This document shows, piece by piece, positions 33,034-43,182 of a DNA stretch of 64,000 bases. Under the pieces are notes generated by a model, which saw only the letters and a program-made list of their open reading frames with translations, was not told where the DNA came from and searched no databases. How positions within the stretch are numbered: the stretch's first letter is position 1; each line of letters begins with the position of its first letter. Made by a program: the position numbers and the translations under genes. Source of the stretch: Alphaproteobacteria bacterium (GTDB lineage: Bacteria; Pseudomonadota; Alphaproteobacteria; Caulobacterales; Parvularculaceae); contig JAUHYK010000012.1 of assembly GCA_030426465.1 (NCBI GenBank), positions 1 through 64,000 of the forward strand, read 5' to 3'.

Positions 33034-35205
33034 CTAGAAATTAACTTTCACGTCGAAACCATAAGTGCGGGGCCTCGCCTGAAACGCCAAATCGAAAGGC
33101 GCGCCGGAATATTCAAACGGATTGAAATCGGCGTAATATTTTTCGTCAAGAAGGTTCTTGGTCCACAGCGAAGCGGTCCACCGCTCGCCTTCCAGCGACG
33201 CGCGCAAGCCCACAAGGTGAATAGGATCGCGCACATCGATGTTGTCGAGCTGCCAATATTTGTCGCCCTGATATTCGTAGTCCGCGCGCAACACGACATT
33301 GAGGCCATTTCCGACAGGCTGTACATGCTGAGCGCCTATATTGATGTTCCAGTCCGTTGTTTTGGGCGAATGGGCGCCGATGACGCTGGCGATGTTAACG
33401 CCGGACGCGGTCAGATAGGCTTCGAGCGCAGGATTGCCGATATCCTTGATTTCGGAATCCGTGTACCCGACGCCGCCGTAAATCGTGAGCTGATCGCTCG
33501 CCCGAATGTTGAAATCGGCATCGAAACCCCAGAGGTCCACTTCCCCAAGGTTAGAGATAATTTGCGATGCGGTTGTCGCATCCACGAAAAAGAACTGGAA
33601 GTCCTCACTCTCTGACATGAAGCCGGCGAGGTTAAACGTCACACGGCCATCCCAGAATTGCGACTTCAATCCGATTTCATAGTTGGTGAGAGTCTCGTCC
33701 TGGAAATCCGGCAGGACGACGCCCGGCGCATTGAAGCCCCCGGAGCGGAAGCCGGTGCTGTAGGTGAAATAGCCGAGCACCGCATCCGTAACGTCATAGC
33801 TCAACGTTGCTTTGGGCTGGAAAGAATCGAAGGTCTCAGAGCGCTCTGAACCGGCAACGCCCGGAATCACCTGGTTGCGTTCGTCCTCGTCATAGCGGCC
33901 GCCAAGCTGAAGCGTCAGGCGGTCGGTAATGTCGAACTCCGCCTGACCGAACACCGCCCACGCCGTGTTGTCGTTCTCTTCATTGCGATCGATGATAATG
34001 ATTCCGTTATCGAACTGTTCCGGCGAATTGTCGATATCGGCAAACGCACGCGTCAGGAGATTACGCTCCGTATCCAGATAATAAGCCCCTACAATCCAGC
34101 GAAAGGCCTGATCGTCCCGGGAGACGAAACGCAACTCGTGACTGAGGAGCGACACATCAAGATTTTGCCCCTGCCCCAATTCACCAAACGGACCAAATGC
34201 GCCCTGGGTCGGGTTCGAGAAATCGAGATCGGCGCGATACTCTTCCTTCAGGTCCGTGTAACCGAGAATATAGGTCGCGGTCGCGAAGCCAAAATCCGCT
34301 TCGAACTTGCCAGAGGCGTCGAATACATCGCCCGTTGAGAAACCGGCGAAGTTGGAGGTTGGCGGCAGAATGTCATTGGCGTCATTGCCGCTGCGGAAGC
34401 CCGGATTAAGAAGGCTGTTCACAATCGCATCGTAGCTCGATCCAGCCTTGAAGTCGTTATATGAGGCGCGCAAGTCGATGCTGATATTGTCCGCCGGAAA
34501 GATCGCCAGCTTTCCCCGTATGGAATAATCATGATCGACATTGTCGACTTTCTCGCCAAGAAAGACGTTGTCGATGAGCCCATCCGTTTCATAATACGAT
34601 CCGGAAACGCGGAACAGAACCGTATCTTCGACAATCGGGCCGCTGATCCCCGCCTGCGCGCGATAGCCAACGCCATTTTCAACACTGCCGCCGATAAAGC
34701 CTTCAAACTCGTTCGATGGCTGCTTGGTAACGATATTGATCGCGCCGCCTATGGCGTTGCGGCCATAGAGGGAGCCCTGCGGCCCCTTCAGAACTTCAAT
34801 CTGCTGAACGTCAAACAGCGGCATTTTGAATTGTTTCTGATTGTTCTGCGGCACGCCATCGACAATGATCGCCACTGGCGAGTCGGCGTTGTTGATCTGC
34901 GTGACGCCGCGAACGACCACAAAGCTGTTAAGATAGGTGAAGGAATCGTCGAAGGTCAGATTGGGCGTCAGCGCCGCAAAGTCTTCCGTCGATTTCATCC
35001 CGGCGTCTTCAATATCGCTCGCCGTAAAGGCGGTCACCGCCGTCGGCACCTCCTGCAGCGATTGCTCTCGGAACTGCGCCGTCACGGTAATGACGTCCGC
35101 CGGCGCTGCGCCAACATCCTGGGCCTGCGCTGCCGGCAAGGCCATTGCAAACACGGACACAGCCGTGGTCAAACGAAGATAGGCTTTTCTTACGTCTTGT
35201 TTCAT
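33034..35205 (-). CDS. TonB-dependent outer-membrane receptor
   Basis: A 723-residue receptor. The signal peptide ends in PAAQAQ near residue 29, followed by DVITVTAQFREQSLQEVPTA (TonB-box/plug start) and the plug signature QIEVLKGPQGSLYGRNAIGG. The barrel ends in YGFDVKVNF with a terminal Phe. It resembles the receptor at 55368 more than the one at 21602, sharing the plug block IEVL-GPQGS-YGRNA. It is downstream of a terminator-flanked gap and followed (upstream on this strand) by the DUF917/hydantoinase pair, which could be co-transcribed. The substrate is unknown. Confidence 0.93.
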   Translation of the reverse strand: MKQDVRKAYLRLTTAVSVFAMALPAAQAQDVGAAPADVITVTAQFREQSLQEVPTAVTAFTASDIEDAGMKSTEDFAALTPNLTFDDSFTYLNSFVVVRGVTQINNADSPVAIIVDGVPQNNQKQFKMPLFDVQQIEVLKGPQGSLYGRNAIGGAINIVTKQPSNEFEGFIGGSVENGVGYRAQAGISGPIVEDTVLFRVSGSYYETDGLIDNVFLGEKVDNVDHDYSIRGKLAIFPADNISIDLRASYNDFKAGSSYDAIVNSLLNPGFRSGNDANDILPPTSNFAGFSTGDVFDASGKFEADFGFATATYILGYTDLKEEYRADLDFSNPTQGAFGPFGELGQGQNLDVSLLSHELRFVSRDDQAFRWIVGAYYLDTERNLLTRAFADIDNSPEQFDNGIIIIDRNEENDNTAWAVFGQAEFDITDRLTLQLGGRYDEDERNQVIPGVAGSERSETFDSFQPKATLSYDVTDAVLGYFTYSTGFRSGGFNAPGVVLPDFQDETLTNYEIGLKSQFWDGRVTFNLAGFMSESEDFQFFFVDATTASQIISNLGEVDLWGFDADFNIRASDQLTIYGGVGYTDSEIKDIGNPALEAYLTASGVNIASVIGAHSPKTTDWNINIGAQHVQPVGNGLNVVLRADYEYQGDKYWQLDNIDVRDPIHLVGLRASLEGERWTASLWTKNLLDEKYYADFNPFEYSGAPFDLAFQARPRTYGFDVKVNF

Positions 35206-35238
35206 ACTGCCCTCCTTGGAACTCCTTTAGACTTTCCC

Positions 35239-36390
35239 CTAAGCGCGTGCAGCTCCTGCAAGCACTTCAATCGGCGTAAATTCGAAATCGAGGCCGAAGC
35301 AGCGCGGATGAACATGCGCAAGCGCCTGAGGCGTTTTCAGCGCATCAGGCGCGGCGACGGCGATGACGCTGACTCTTTGCCCATATCGTAAGGCTTCGGT
35401 CGGAATAGGCTCGGCTGTTTCCGCGTCAACGATGATAATGAGATCCGGCACGATGGCTTTCACAACGCCGTCGACGAGAACCACAAGATTTTCATTCTGA
35501 AACTGGACGTCGGCCATGCATCCGGCGCCGTCAAAAGCCTCAATCCGGCAATTGCCAACGGAAAAACCTTTGGTCGTCTCACGCCGCAAGTCGGTTATTT
35601 TTCCCGAGAAGACTTCCTGCGCAAATCCGTAGATCGGATGTGTTTCAAGCACACGGATCAACGCCTTTAAAGGATCTCCGGCCTTGCGTCCTTCCCTTAT
35701 CGCCTCACCGATCTGAAGCGCGGCGCTAAGCGTATTATGCACAGTCGCGCGTTTGACTTCTGCGCCGCTCATGGCGTAGCCGGCGCTCAGGCAGCTCATG
35801 CCCATCTGAACCGCGATGCTCCGCGAAATGTCTTCGGTGCGCTGGGCGGTGTCAGCCTTGACCACTACCTTGTTGAGATGATCGTCGACAAGGACGAAAG
35901 GACAGGCTGAGATTCCCTCGAAATTCATGACCACCATGGCGATGCTTGGAAAAGCCCGGCCCATGCCGTCAACATCCACAAGCGGCAAACCAAGGCGCGC
36001 CGCTGCGACGACGGGCAGCGTCGAATTGAAACCGCCGATCTCTCCCGGCATCAAGGCGTCAATAGGCCGGCCGATTTGCGCCGACAGTTCCTGCACGGCG
36101 CAATCAATGTCATCGCCGGATGCGCCTTTTTCACAAAGCACGGTTGGAGCGCCAATCATCGCGACAAACGCAACCGTCGCATCGTCGGAAAGTTCATCGA
36201 CGCCAAGTATGCGCGGGCTGCCAAATTCGCGAATGGCGTTCTTCGCCATCAACCGGCCGAGATAGGGATCGCCGCCGCCGCCCGTCCCGAGGAAAGCGGC
36301 GCCGCGGGCGAAATCTTCGAGATTATCCTCAGAAAGCACGAGCTCCCGCCGCGCCGAGGGTTTGAGGCCGACTGTATTCTGCACACTCAT
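35239..36390 (-). CDS. DUF917 family protein (S-methyl-thiohydantoin desulfurase-like fold)
   Basis: A 383-residue DUF917 protein. It has the N-terminal GAAFLGTGGGGDPYLGRLMA motif near residues 30-50, followed by VAMIGAPTVLCEKG, DALMPGEIGGFNSTLPVVAA and VDGMGRAFP, the usual family order. The gene overlaps the hydantoinase gene by four bases (ATGA), so they are coupled; this two-gene unit is common in bacteria and is thought to act on cyclic amides. The reaction of this family is not settled. Start at 36390. Confidence 0.87.
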   Translation of the reverse strand: MSVQNTVGLKPSARRELVLSEDNLEDFARGAAFLGTGGGGDPYLGRLMAKNAIREFGSPRILGVDELSDDATVAFVAMIGAPTVLCEKGASGDDIDCAVQELSAQIGRPIDALMPGEIGGFNSTLPVVAAARLGLPLVDVDGMGRAFPSIAMVVMNFEGISACPFVLVDDHLNKVVVKADTAQRTEDISRSIAVQMGMSCLSAGYAMSGAEVKRATVHNTLSAALQIGEAIREGRKAGDPLKALIRVLETHPIYGFAQEVFSGKITDLRRETTKGFSVGNCRIEAFDGAGCMADVQFQNENLVVLVDGVVKAIVPDLIIIVDAETAEPIPTEALRYGQRVSVIAVAAPDALKTPQALAHVHPRCFGLDFEFTPIEVLAGAARA

Positions 36391-37970
36391 GCTGCGCCTC
36401 CATACGCCACAGCAAGATCGCCGGCGACCTTGATGCGAAGCCGGACAGAACCGCCCGGCATATAGGCGAGCGGCAATTCCTCGATATCCATCGTCTCAAG
36501 GCTCGCCGCATCGGCGCCGGCGGCGACCGCGCGTTCATTGGCTTCGGAAACAGCCGCGGTGATGGCCGCTTCCCGGCCTTCGCCGTCATAGGAAACCACC
36601 TTGTCGAGCTCGCCGCCAACGCGCGCGATCGAGGCGCCGATGGCATTGGCGACGCCGGCTTCTTCATGAGTGTGAATTTCGCTGACGCCTTTAAGCGCCC
36701 GATTGATCAGGACCGATCCGCCGCCGACAAGGATAAGAGGCGCAGCGCCGCCCGTCGTTTTCATTCGGTCGATGCCGTCTTCCACGAGACGATGCATTTC
36801 CATCACCGCCGCCTCGACCATCGCCGGATCGAGATGACGCACACGGTCATGATCGCCAATATCGGCGTATCCGGCCGCGACCGCGATATCGGTCGCGGTC
36901 AAAACATCGCCGCCGAAAACGAGCGCTTTTTCCGTAATGCGATAACCGACGGATTTGGGCCCGACTTTCACCCTGTCGCCGTCGACTGAAACAAGACTGC
37001 CGCCGCCAAGACCGATTGCGCAAACATCCGGCATGCGGAAATTCGTTCTGACGCCGCCAATATCGGTCATAATTGACGATTCGCGTGGAAAGCCGCCGCG
37101 CAACACGCCGATATCCGTCGTCGTGCCGCCGATATCGGCGACGAGCGCGTCCTTCAGACCGGCGAGACGCGCGCCGCCCCGCATGCTGTTGGTTGGGCCG
37201 GAGGCGAAGGTGAGGACTGGATATTTCTCAACAAAATCGGCGCTCATCAGCGTGCCGTCATTCTGGGAGATATAAAATGGCGCCGTGATCCCAAGCTTTT
37301 TCAACGCCGTCCGGAAACCGCCCACGGTTTCCGTCGCAAGCGTTGCAAGGCTGGCGTTCATGATCCCCGCGTTTTCACGCTCCAAAAGGCCTATACGACC
37401 AATGTCGTAAGACAGGGTGAGGCTGCTGCCCGGATGTTCGCTGCTGACGATCTCGCCGGCGCGTTCTTCCATGGCGCCGTTGAGCGGCGCGAAAACGGCA
37501 GAAATCGCGACCGACTTTATGCCTTGCTTGCGAAACCGGCGCGCCGCCGCAGCGACCCCCGCCTCGTCGAGATCGGCATAGGGACGCCCGTCAAACTGAA
37601 AACCGCCGCGCACCATTTCGATGTCGGCCGCAACTTCAGCGGCAATATCATCAGGCCAGTCTGTGAGCGGCGGCAATGCTTTCGCCGCCGGCAGGCCAAT
37701 GCGCAGAACGCCCACCCGGTCAAGGCCGCGCCGCTCGACAAAAGCGTTTGTAAAATGTGTGGTGCCGATGGAGACAATGCCGATGGCCTCAGGGCTGATG
37801 TCCGCCTGCTTCATGACATGCGCGATGGCGGCGACAATACCGTCTCCAACCTGTGCGGTTGTGGGCGACTTGACGGAAGCCAGAACCTCGCCCTCGCGCA
37901 TCAGGACCGCATCCGTATTGGTGCCGCCCACATCGACGCCAATACGCAAGAATTCTTGTTTGTCCACCAA
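36387..37970 (-). CDS. Hydantoinase A/oxoprolinase family protein
   Basis: A 527-residue ATP-dependent amidohydrolase of the HyuA type: GVDVGGTNTDAVLM at residues 12-25, the second nucleotide-binding segment VADIGGTTTDIGVLRGG near 272, and a later ATPase segment PLILVGGGSVLINR near 418. It would open a hydantoin, oxoproline or similar cyclic amide at the cost of ATP, with the DUF917 protein as partner. No HyuB-type subunit is present. The 20-bp dyad at 38101-38120, before its start, may be an operator. Confidence 0.88.
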   Translation of the reverse strand: MVDKQEFLRIGVDVGGTNTDAVLMREGEVLASVKSPTTAQVGDGIVAAIAHVMKQADISPEAIGIVSIGTTHFTNAFVERRGLDRVGVLRIGLPAAKALPPLTDWPDDIAAEVAADIEMVRGGFQFDGRPYADLDEAGVAAAARRFRKQGIKSVAISAVFAPLNGAMEERAGEIVSSEHPGSSLTLSYDIGRIGLLERENAGIMNASLATLATETVGGFRTALKKLGITAPFYISQNDGTLMSADFVEKYPVLTFASGPTNSMRGGARLAGLKDALVADIGGTTTDIGVLRGGFPRESSIMTDIGGVRTNFRMPDVCAIGLGGGSLVSVDGDRVKVGPKSVGYRITEKALVFGGDVLTATDIAVAAGYADIGDHDRVRHLDPAMVEAAVMEMHRLVEDGIDRMKTTGGAAPLILVGGGSVLINRALKGVSEIHTHEEAGVANAIGASIARVGGELDKVVSYDGEGREAAITAAVSEANERAVAAGADAASLETMDIEELPLAYMPGGSVRLRIKVAGDLAVAYGGAA

Positions 37971-38100
37971 AACAGACGCCCTCTGGCCGCTTCACCGCTT
38001 CAACACAGAAAGCGTAAAGGCAAATCTCATGGATCGCGCAGGCTTCAGCCGGTAGGCGGGCCCGCAGATTGGTATGGGGCGATTTTTGAGAAATTTTTGT

Positions 38101-38120
38101 GACTACTAAAATTAGTAGTC
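38101..38120. promoter_or_regulatory. 20-bp inverted repeat between the LuxR and hydantoinase genes
   Basis: GACTACTAA, AA, TTAGTAGTC; 9-bp arms. It touches the LuxR stop codon and lies 131 bases before the hydantoinase start. It lacks a T-run on either side, so an operator is more likely than a terminator. Confidence 0.55.
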
Positions 38121-40789
38121 TAAATTGACTTCTCAGTCTGAATGCCGAGGGCGCGCCCTTTTTGCACCGCATCGAGCCGGTTCTGCGCCCCGAGTTTCAG
38201 ATAGATGTTCTTCAGATGATAGCGAACGCCGTGTTCGGTCACCCCGATCGCCAGCGCAATCTGTTTGTCGGATTGACCGGTGGCGAGCTGGCGCAAAACA
38301 GTCAACTCCTTTTCCGTCAACATCAACTGGCCCTGGTCCGCCGCCGCTGAGCCGCCCCCGCCTCCCTGCACGAGGCGGATCGCATCCCTCACATTCGAAT
38401 AACCTTGCGCCGCGTCTTCCAAATCATGCGCCTCTGACAAGGCCTCATGGCAGAACCACAATGAGCGCGCAAACTGCGGCCCGATGATCACATTCAGGAT
38501 GGCAAGATCGCTCTCTCCTCCGTCTCGCGCCGCAAGAAGAGCGCTCAGACGGCAAGCAAGGCGTTTGTTGCCACGGCTCAAACCGAGATCACGATAGGCG
38601 CACCATATGGCAAGCTCGTCCTCAGACGCGTCTTCTCCCGAAAGAGAAAGCGCCGCTTCCACGAGCGCCTCCCCGGCGCGCCATGGCGCAGTCTCAAGAT
38701 AGGATGCCGGGTCGGCTTTGAAGCTGGGTGCTTCTTCGAATAACGCCGCCGCCTCTTCTCTTTTTCCCGCAGCCGCCAATAATAAGGATCGCTCGGCAAA
38801 ACAAATATCCAGCAGATAACGCATATCGTTTTTGGATGAAAACGCCGCGAACGAGTCCAGCGACAACAACGCCGCTTTCAGGCCGCTTGCAAGATATTGC
38901 TTTTCACTCAGCGTCCTGAAGGCGGAGGCGTAAATATCGAGCCAGCCCTCCCCTTTCATGAGACTGACAACGACATTTCCCAAACGCTGCAAGTTCTTCG
39001 TCTCGGAGGGAAACGCCTCATGATCGCATTCAAACTTCAGGATCTCCAGCAAGGGTTTGACGCCGGCGTCATAAGACAACTCCCGTCGAATGATGCTTTT
39101 CGCTTTTGAAAAGGCGGCTCCGTGACTGTGCTCGGCGTCCATCAGCCAGTCCACCATGCCGAGATGCAGCTGGATATAGAACTCGCCGTATACAGATCCT
39201 ACGGAGCGAAAATAAGCGATCGCCCGTTCAGCGTGACCAATGGCTTCCCGAAACTGTCCGCATTGATGCGCGGTCACACATTTCATGGTGAGCACATAGC
39301 CTGTAAAAAGGCTCGCGGTTTCAAACGCGCTCTTTTCGAAGGCGTCTATCTCTTCAACAGAAATATAGAGCCCGCGATAGATAGACAACATGATCTTACA
39401 GGCGAACGCCGACATGGAAAGAAGTTCATTTTCCTTGAACCGGTCCTGATGCTGTTCAATGATACGGTCGTACAGCACGCCAGCTTCATATTGCTTTCCC
39501 GACTTCATCAGCATGATGCAACGCATGAACCCGGCAGTCGGCGACGACAGCACAGCCTTCTCATCCAGCATACGATCGATCGGACGGAATTCGATCAACC
39601 CTTCTTTCAGCCATAGCTTCAGGCCGCCAGTCGCCGCCAGCGTGTCGCAAAGCAATCGCGAATCCTTGCTGGCGAGCGCGTGACGCACCGCTCTGACATG
39701 ACTGCCTATATCTGAAAACCAGTGCGCCGCTTTTTCCTGAAGATGCTTAAACTCCTGCGGGTTTTCACCTTCCAGCTTGTGCAAAAGATAATCGCGCATC
39801 ATCGGGTGCAGGCGATAGCCGCCGTCATCGCCTGATATGGGCGCGATAAACGCCTCAAGGCTATCGAGCTTTTCCCTTAATGGGTGCGCCTGCGGAATAC
39901 CGAGAATATTTTCCAGAATGGCGTCCGAGAGATCGTCAAAAACAGCCGCCCTGATCAGGAAGTCGCGCATCGCGGCGTCCAGACGAGACAGAATTTTCTG
40001 CTCGAAATAAGTCGTAATCGACGCGTCATTGTGACTGATGTCATCAATATGACGGATATCGAATTCGCCGATATCCGCGGCCGACAGCAACAGGCGCACC
40101 AGAACCGGCCAGCCTTCTGTCTGGTCTTCTATTCGCGCAAGTTGTCGCGGCGTGACGCGCACGCCCCAAAGCAGCTTCAATTCATCTTGAGAAAAGCGCA
40201 ACTGACGCGGACCGATGCGCATGACGAGCCCGCGATGATCAAAATCGGCAGTGTTTATATTTGCGGCTTCCCGGGACGCCAGGATCAGCGTGCAGTTTTC
40301 CGGCAAACGCCGCAACAGCAATGGCAACACCGAGTGGCGAACATTCTCACTCAACCTTTCGCAATCGTCGATGATGAGACGAACCGGGTTTGCATGGCGT
40401 TCCAGCTGCGACAAAAACTGGTAGATTGACTGAAGCGCGTTCTTTTCCGTGTAATGCTCGAAGCTCATCAGTTCCGAGCCTGAAATATCGACACCAGCCG
40501 CATGGGCGGCGAAGGCGAGATACGCCAGAAACGTATCTGCATCGTCTTCTTCGTCAACGGACAGCCAGCAGACAGTTTCACCTTTTTCCTGGCGGCGGTC
40601 CTTCCATCCGGAAAGAAGGCATGTCTTGCCGTAGCCGCCGGGCGCCTCGAGAATAATCAGAGCGCCCTCCGCGCCCTTGTCGAGGAGATCGACAAGCACA
40701 GGCCTCGGCAGCACCGACAGCAATTGCCGCGGCGGCGTTATTTTCGACCGTAGCAGCCAAGGCGCAATGGCGTCTGATGAAGAAGGCAT
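38120..40789 (-). CDS. MalT-type LuxR family transcriptional activator
   Basis: An 889-residue regulator (LAL/MalT type). It has an N-terminal STAND ATPase with Walker A LEAPGGYGKTC (residues 48-58) and a Walker-B-like VRLIIDDCERLS near residue 137, a long helical repeat region, and a C-terminal LuxR helix-turn-helix near residues 822-885 (LTEKELTVLRQLATGQSDKQ and ALAIGVTEHGVRYHLKNIY). Such proteins bind an inducer in the helical part and activate a catabolic operon with ATP. It sits between paaF and the hydantoinase pair on the same strand; the pair downstream is its most likely target. Confidence 0.9.
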   Translation of the reverse strand: MPSSSDAIAPWLLRSKITPPRQLLSVLPRPVLVDLLDKGAEGALIILEAPGGYGKTCLLSGWKDRRQEKGETVCWLSVDEEDDADTFLAYLAFAAHAAGVDISGSELMSFEHYTEKNALQSIYQFLSQLERHANPVRLIIDDCERLSENVRHSVLPLLLRRLPENCTLILASREAANINTADFDHRGLVMRIGPRQLRFSQDELKLLWGVRVTPRQLARIEDQTEGWPVLVRLLLSAADIGEFDIRHIDDISHNDASITTYFEQKILSRLDAAMRDFLIRAAVFDDLSDAILENILGIPQAHPLREKLDSLEAFIAPISGDDGGYRLHPMMRDYLLHKLEGENPQEFKHLQEKAAHWFSDIGSHVRAVRHALASKDSRLLCDTLAATGGLKLWLKEGLIEFRPIDRMLDEKAVLSSPTAGFMRCIMLMKSGKQYEAGVLYDRIIEQHQDRFKENELLSMSAFACKIMLSIYRGLYISVEEIDAFEKSAFETASLFTGYVLTMKCVTAHQCGQFREAIGHAERAIAYFRSVGSVYGEFYIQLHLGMVDWLMDAEHSHGAAFSKAKSIIRRELSYDAGVKPLLEILKFECDHEAFPSETKNLQRLGNVVVSLMKGEGWLDIYASAFRTLSEKQYLASGLKAALLSLDSFAAFSSKNDMRYLLDICFAERSLLLAAAGKREEAAALFEEAPSFKADPASYLETAPWRAGEALVEAALSLSGEDASEDELAIWCAYRDLGLSRGNKRLACRLSALLAARDGGESDLAILNVIIGPQFARSLWFCHEALSEAHDLEDAAQGYSNVRDAIRLVQGGGGGSAAADQGQLMLTEKELTVLRQLATGQSDKQIALAIGVTEHGVRYHLKNIYLKLGAQNRLDAVQKGRALGIQTEKSI

Positions 40790-40894
40790 AGTGAGCTTTC
40801 AGGCGGCACAGATTTCCAATGCCATATCCTTGCACAGTCAGCAGGCCAGGAAAATCTCAGATGCTGCACTGTCGGCAGATGAAAGGCGCGCGCG

Positions 40895-41674
40895 TCAACG
40901 CCCCTTCCAGACTGGCTGCCGTTTTTCAAGAAAGGCGTTGACGCCTTCCTTTTTGTCTTCGGTCGAAAACAGCAGCGAAAAGGCTTGCCGTTCAAATGCC
41001 AGATTCGCAGCGAGCGGCATGTCAAATGCAGCATTAACCACAGCTTTGGCCTGTTGCATGGCCAAGGGCGCCCGGCTGGCGATTTCCGATGCGAGCTCGA
41101 TGGCGCGGGGGGTCGCGTCTCCCGCTTCAGCGAGTTCAGCCAAAAGGCCGTATTGCAAAGCCTCTTCGGCGGTGATGGCTGCGCCGGTCAGCACCATTTT
41201 CATCGCGCGCGAACGCCCGACCAGCCTCGCCAGCACGGCGCCGCCGCCGGCGCCCGGAATAATGCCAAGGCTGGTTTCCGGCTGACCGAATTTCGCTTCT
41301 TTCGAAGCGACCGCTATATCGCAGCACATCAACAGTTCATTGCCCGCGCCGAGACACCAGCCTTCGACAGCTGCGACAATGGGTTTGCGCGTCGCCCGGA
41401 TCGCCGTCCATAGAGCCGGCCGTGGATCTGAAAGTCCTTCGGGCGCTTCTTTCGGCGCCATTTCGTTGATGTCGGCGCCGGCCGCGAAAATCTTGTCTCC
41501 GCCGGTGATGACAAAAACACGAACCCCGTCGTCGGCGTCGCCTTCCCTTAACGCGTCTGCGATTTCCGCCAGCAAAGGCGTCGCCAGCGCATTGCGCTTT
41601 TCCGGACGGTTGAGGCGCAGCAGGCGAACGCCGTCAGCAGGATTTTCAATCAGCAGTTCCGTTGCGCCGGGCAT
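40895..41674 (-). CDS. paaF: Enoyl-CoA hydratase PaaF
   Basis: A 259-residue crotonase. It has the oxyanion loop AAGADINEMAPKE near residues 62-74 and ETSLGIIPGAGGG near 135, with the glutamates expected in hydratases. In the phenylacetate pathway it hydrates 2,3-dehydroadipyl-CoA. The start overlaps paaH by 29 bases. Its C-terminus is almost repeated as the stub at 27117. It ends the paaABCDEHF operon; LuxR follows after 105 bases. Confidence 0.88.
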   Translation of the reverse strand: MPGATELLIENPADGVRLLRLNRPEKRNALATPLLAEIADALREGDADDGVRVFVITGGDKIFAAGADINEMAPKEAPEGLSDPRPALWTAIRATRKPIVAAVEGWCLGAGNELLMCCDIAVASKEAKFGQPETSLGIIPGAGGGAVLARLVGRSRAMKMVLTGAAITAEEALQYGLLAELAEAGDATPRAIELASEIASRAPLAMQQAKAVVNAAFDMPLAANLAFERQAFSLLFSTEDKKEGVNAFLEKRQPVWKGR

Positions 41675-43172
41675 TTATCAACTCCTGATGGGCATAAGCA
41701 TTCACGGTTTCGCTTGGACGATAGATCTCATCGCCCGTTCCAGATGCAATCTCGTGGAGAGCGTCGCACAGCTTGGAAAAACCATACTCACGCGCCCATT
41801 GCATCGGACCGAAGGGATAATTAACGCCATTCATCATCGCTTTGTCGATGGCGGCGGCGTCTGCGACATTGTCCCCTTTGGCGTCGGCGGCGCAATTGGC
41901 AAGCTGGGCGAGCGTGCGAAAAACAACAAGCCCCGGCCGGTCTGCAAGCTCCACGGCTTTTTTGCCGAGCGCCGCTGCAAGCTTGCGCGCAGCCTCTCTT
42001 GCCCGAGCATCGGCGGCGGCGAAAGCAATCACGGTGGATGCTTTCGGATCGCGCATCCAGTCAAGGACAGCGCTGGAGTGAGGCGGCGCAAAAGAAAGCT
42101 GACGCGCCGTTACGCCAAAAGTGAAGGTAAAGTCGACGCCATCCACTTTGGTTTCCCTGGCGCGGCCTGTCTCCTCTAATTCACCATAACTGACGCCGCA
42201 TTCATCCAGAAGGCGGCGCATCTCCACCGCCTCCCGGCCAACAAGGATTGAAGCGGGCTTTGCTGAGGCTTCCGGTTCAAATTTTGGCTCAGGCTTTTCC
42301 GCTTCATCTGTGTAATCGAAAACACCGCGGCCGGCCTTTCGCCCCAAACGGCCTGCTGCTGCGAGCCGCCCCTGCAACATGGACGGACGAAAACGCGTCT
42401 TCCCGGAATAGGCGTCAAACACTGACTTCGCCGCTTCATAATTGATGTCATGACCGATGAGATCGCCGAGCTCCAACGGTCCCATGCGAAAACCGGCAAG
42501 ATCGCGATAAAGAAAATCAAGCGTCGCCGCATCGGCGGCGCCTTCTTCATAGGCGCGCCACCCCTCGCCGTAAAAAGGGCGCGCCACGCGATTGACGATA
42601 AATCCCGGCACGTCGCGCACCATTACCGCGACCTTGCCCCATGACGTCATCAACGCCAGCGCCTCTTCCGCCAGCGCCGCATCCGTATCGAGACCGGCCA
42701 CGACCTCGACCAATTTCATGATGGGCGCCGGATTGAAGAAGTGTAGCCCCATAAACCGGCTTGGCGTTTTAATGCCAGCCGCCAGCGTCGTCACGGAAAG
42801 CGACGACGTGTTTGTCGCGATGACAGCTTCCGGCGCCAGCACAGTTTCGAGAGACGCATATAAAGACTGCTTGGCCTCCGGGTTCTCGAGGATCGCCTCG
42901 ATCACAAGCGCCGCCGGCGACATGTCTTTGACATCCAGGGTCCAGTGAACGCGCGCCTGAAGCGCAGACGCCTCCCTCTCATCGATTTTACCGCGTTTCA
43001 ACAGGGCCGAAGCGCCTTTGCTTACAACGGCCCGTCCGCGCGTCAACGCGTCTTCATCTCGATCGAGCACCACGACGCGATGGCCGGCCTGCGCCGCAAC
43101 CTGTGCAATTCCGGCGCCCATGGCGCCGGCGCCAGCAACGCCAATGATGCTGTCTTTATTGAATAAGGTCAT
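41646..43172 (-). CDS. paaH: 3-hydroxyacyl-CoA dehydrogenase PaaH
   Basis: A 508-residue NAD-dependent dehydrogenase: GAGAMGAGIA near residues 14-23, then TNTSSLSVTTLAAGIKTPSR and the catalytic MGLHFFNPAPIMKLVEVV block near 142, with a duplicated C-terminal helical domain as in PaaH. It oxidises 3-hydroxyadipyl-CoA to 3-oxoadipyl-CoA. It lies ten bases after the paaE stop and overlaps paaF. Confidence 0.92.
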   Translation of the reverse strand: MTLFNKDSIIGVAGAGAMGAGIAQVAAQAGHRVVVLDRDEDALTRGRAVVSKGASALLKRGKIDEREASALQARVHWTLDVKDMSPAALVIEAILENPEAKQSLYASLETVLAPEAVIATNTSSLSVTTLAAGIKTPSRFMGLHFFNPAPIMKLVEVVAGLDTDAALAEEALALMTSWGKVAVMVRDVPGFIVNRVARPFYGEGWRAYEEGAADAATLDFLYRDLAGFRMGPLELGDLIGHDINYEAAKSVFDAYSGKTRFRPSMLQGRLAAAGRLGRKAGRGVFDYTDEAEKPEPKFEPEASAKPASILVGREAVEMRRLLDECGVSYGELEETGRARETKVDGVDFTFTFGVTARQLSFAPPHSSAVLDWMRDPKASTVIAFAAADARAREAARKLAAALGKKAVELADRPGLVVFRTLAQLANCAADAKGDNVADAAAIDKAMMNGVNYPFGPMQWAREYGFSKLCDALHEIASGTGDEIYRPSETVNAYAHQELINARRNGTAD

Positions 43173-43182
43173 TGGGTTCTGC

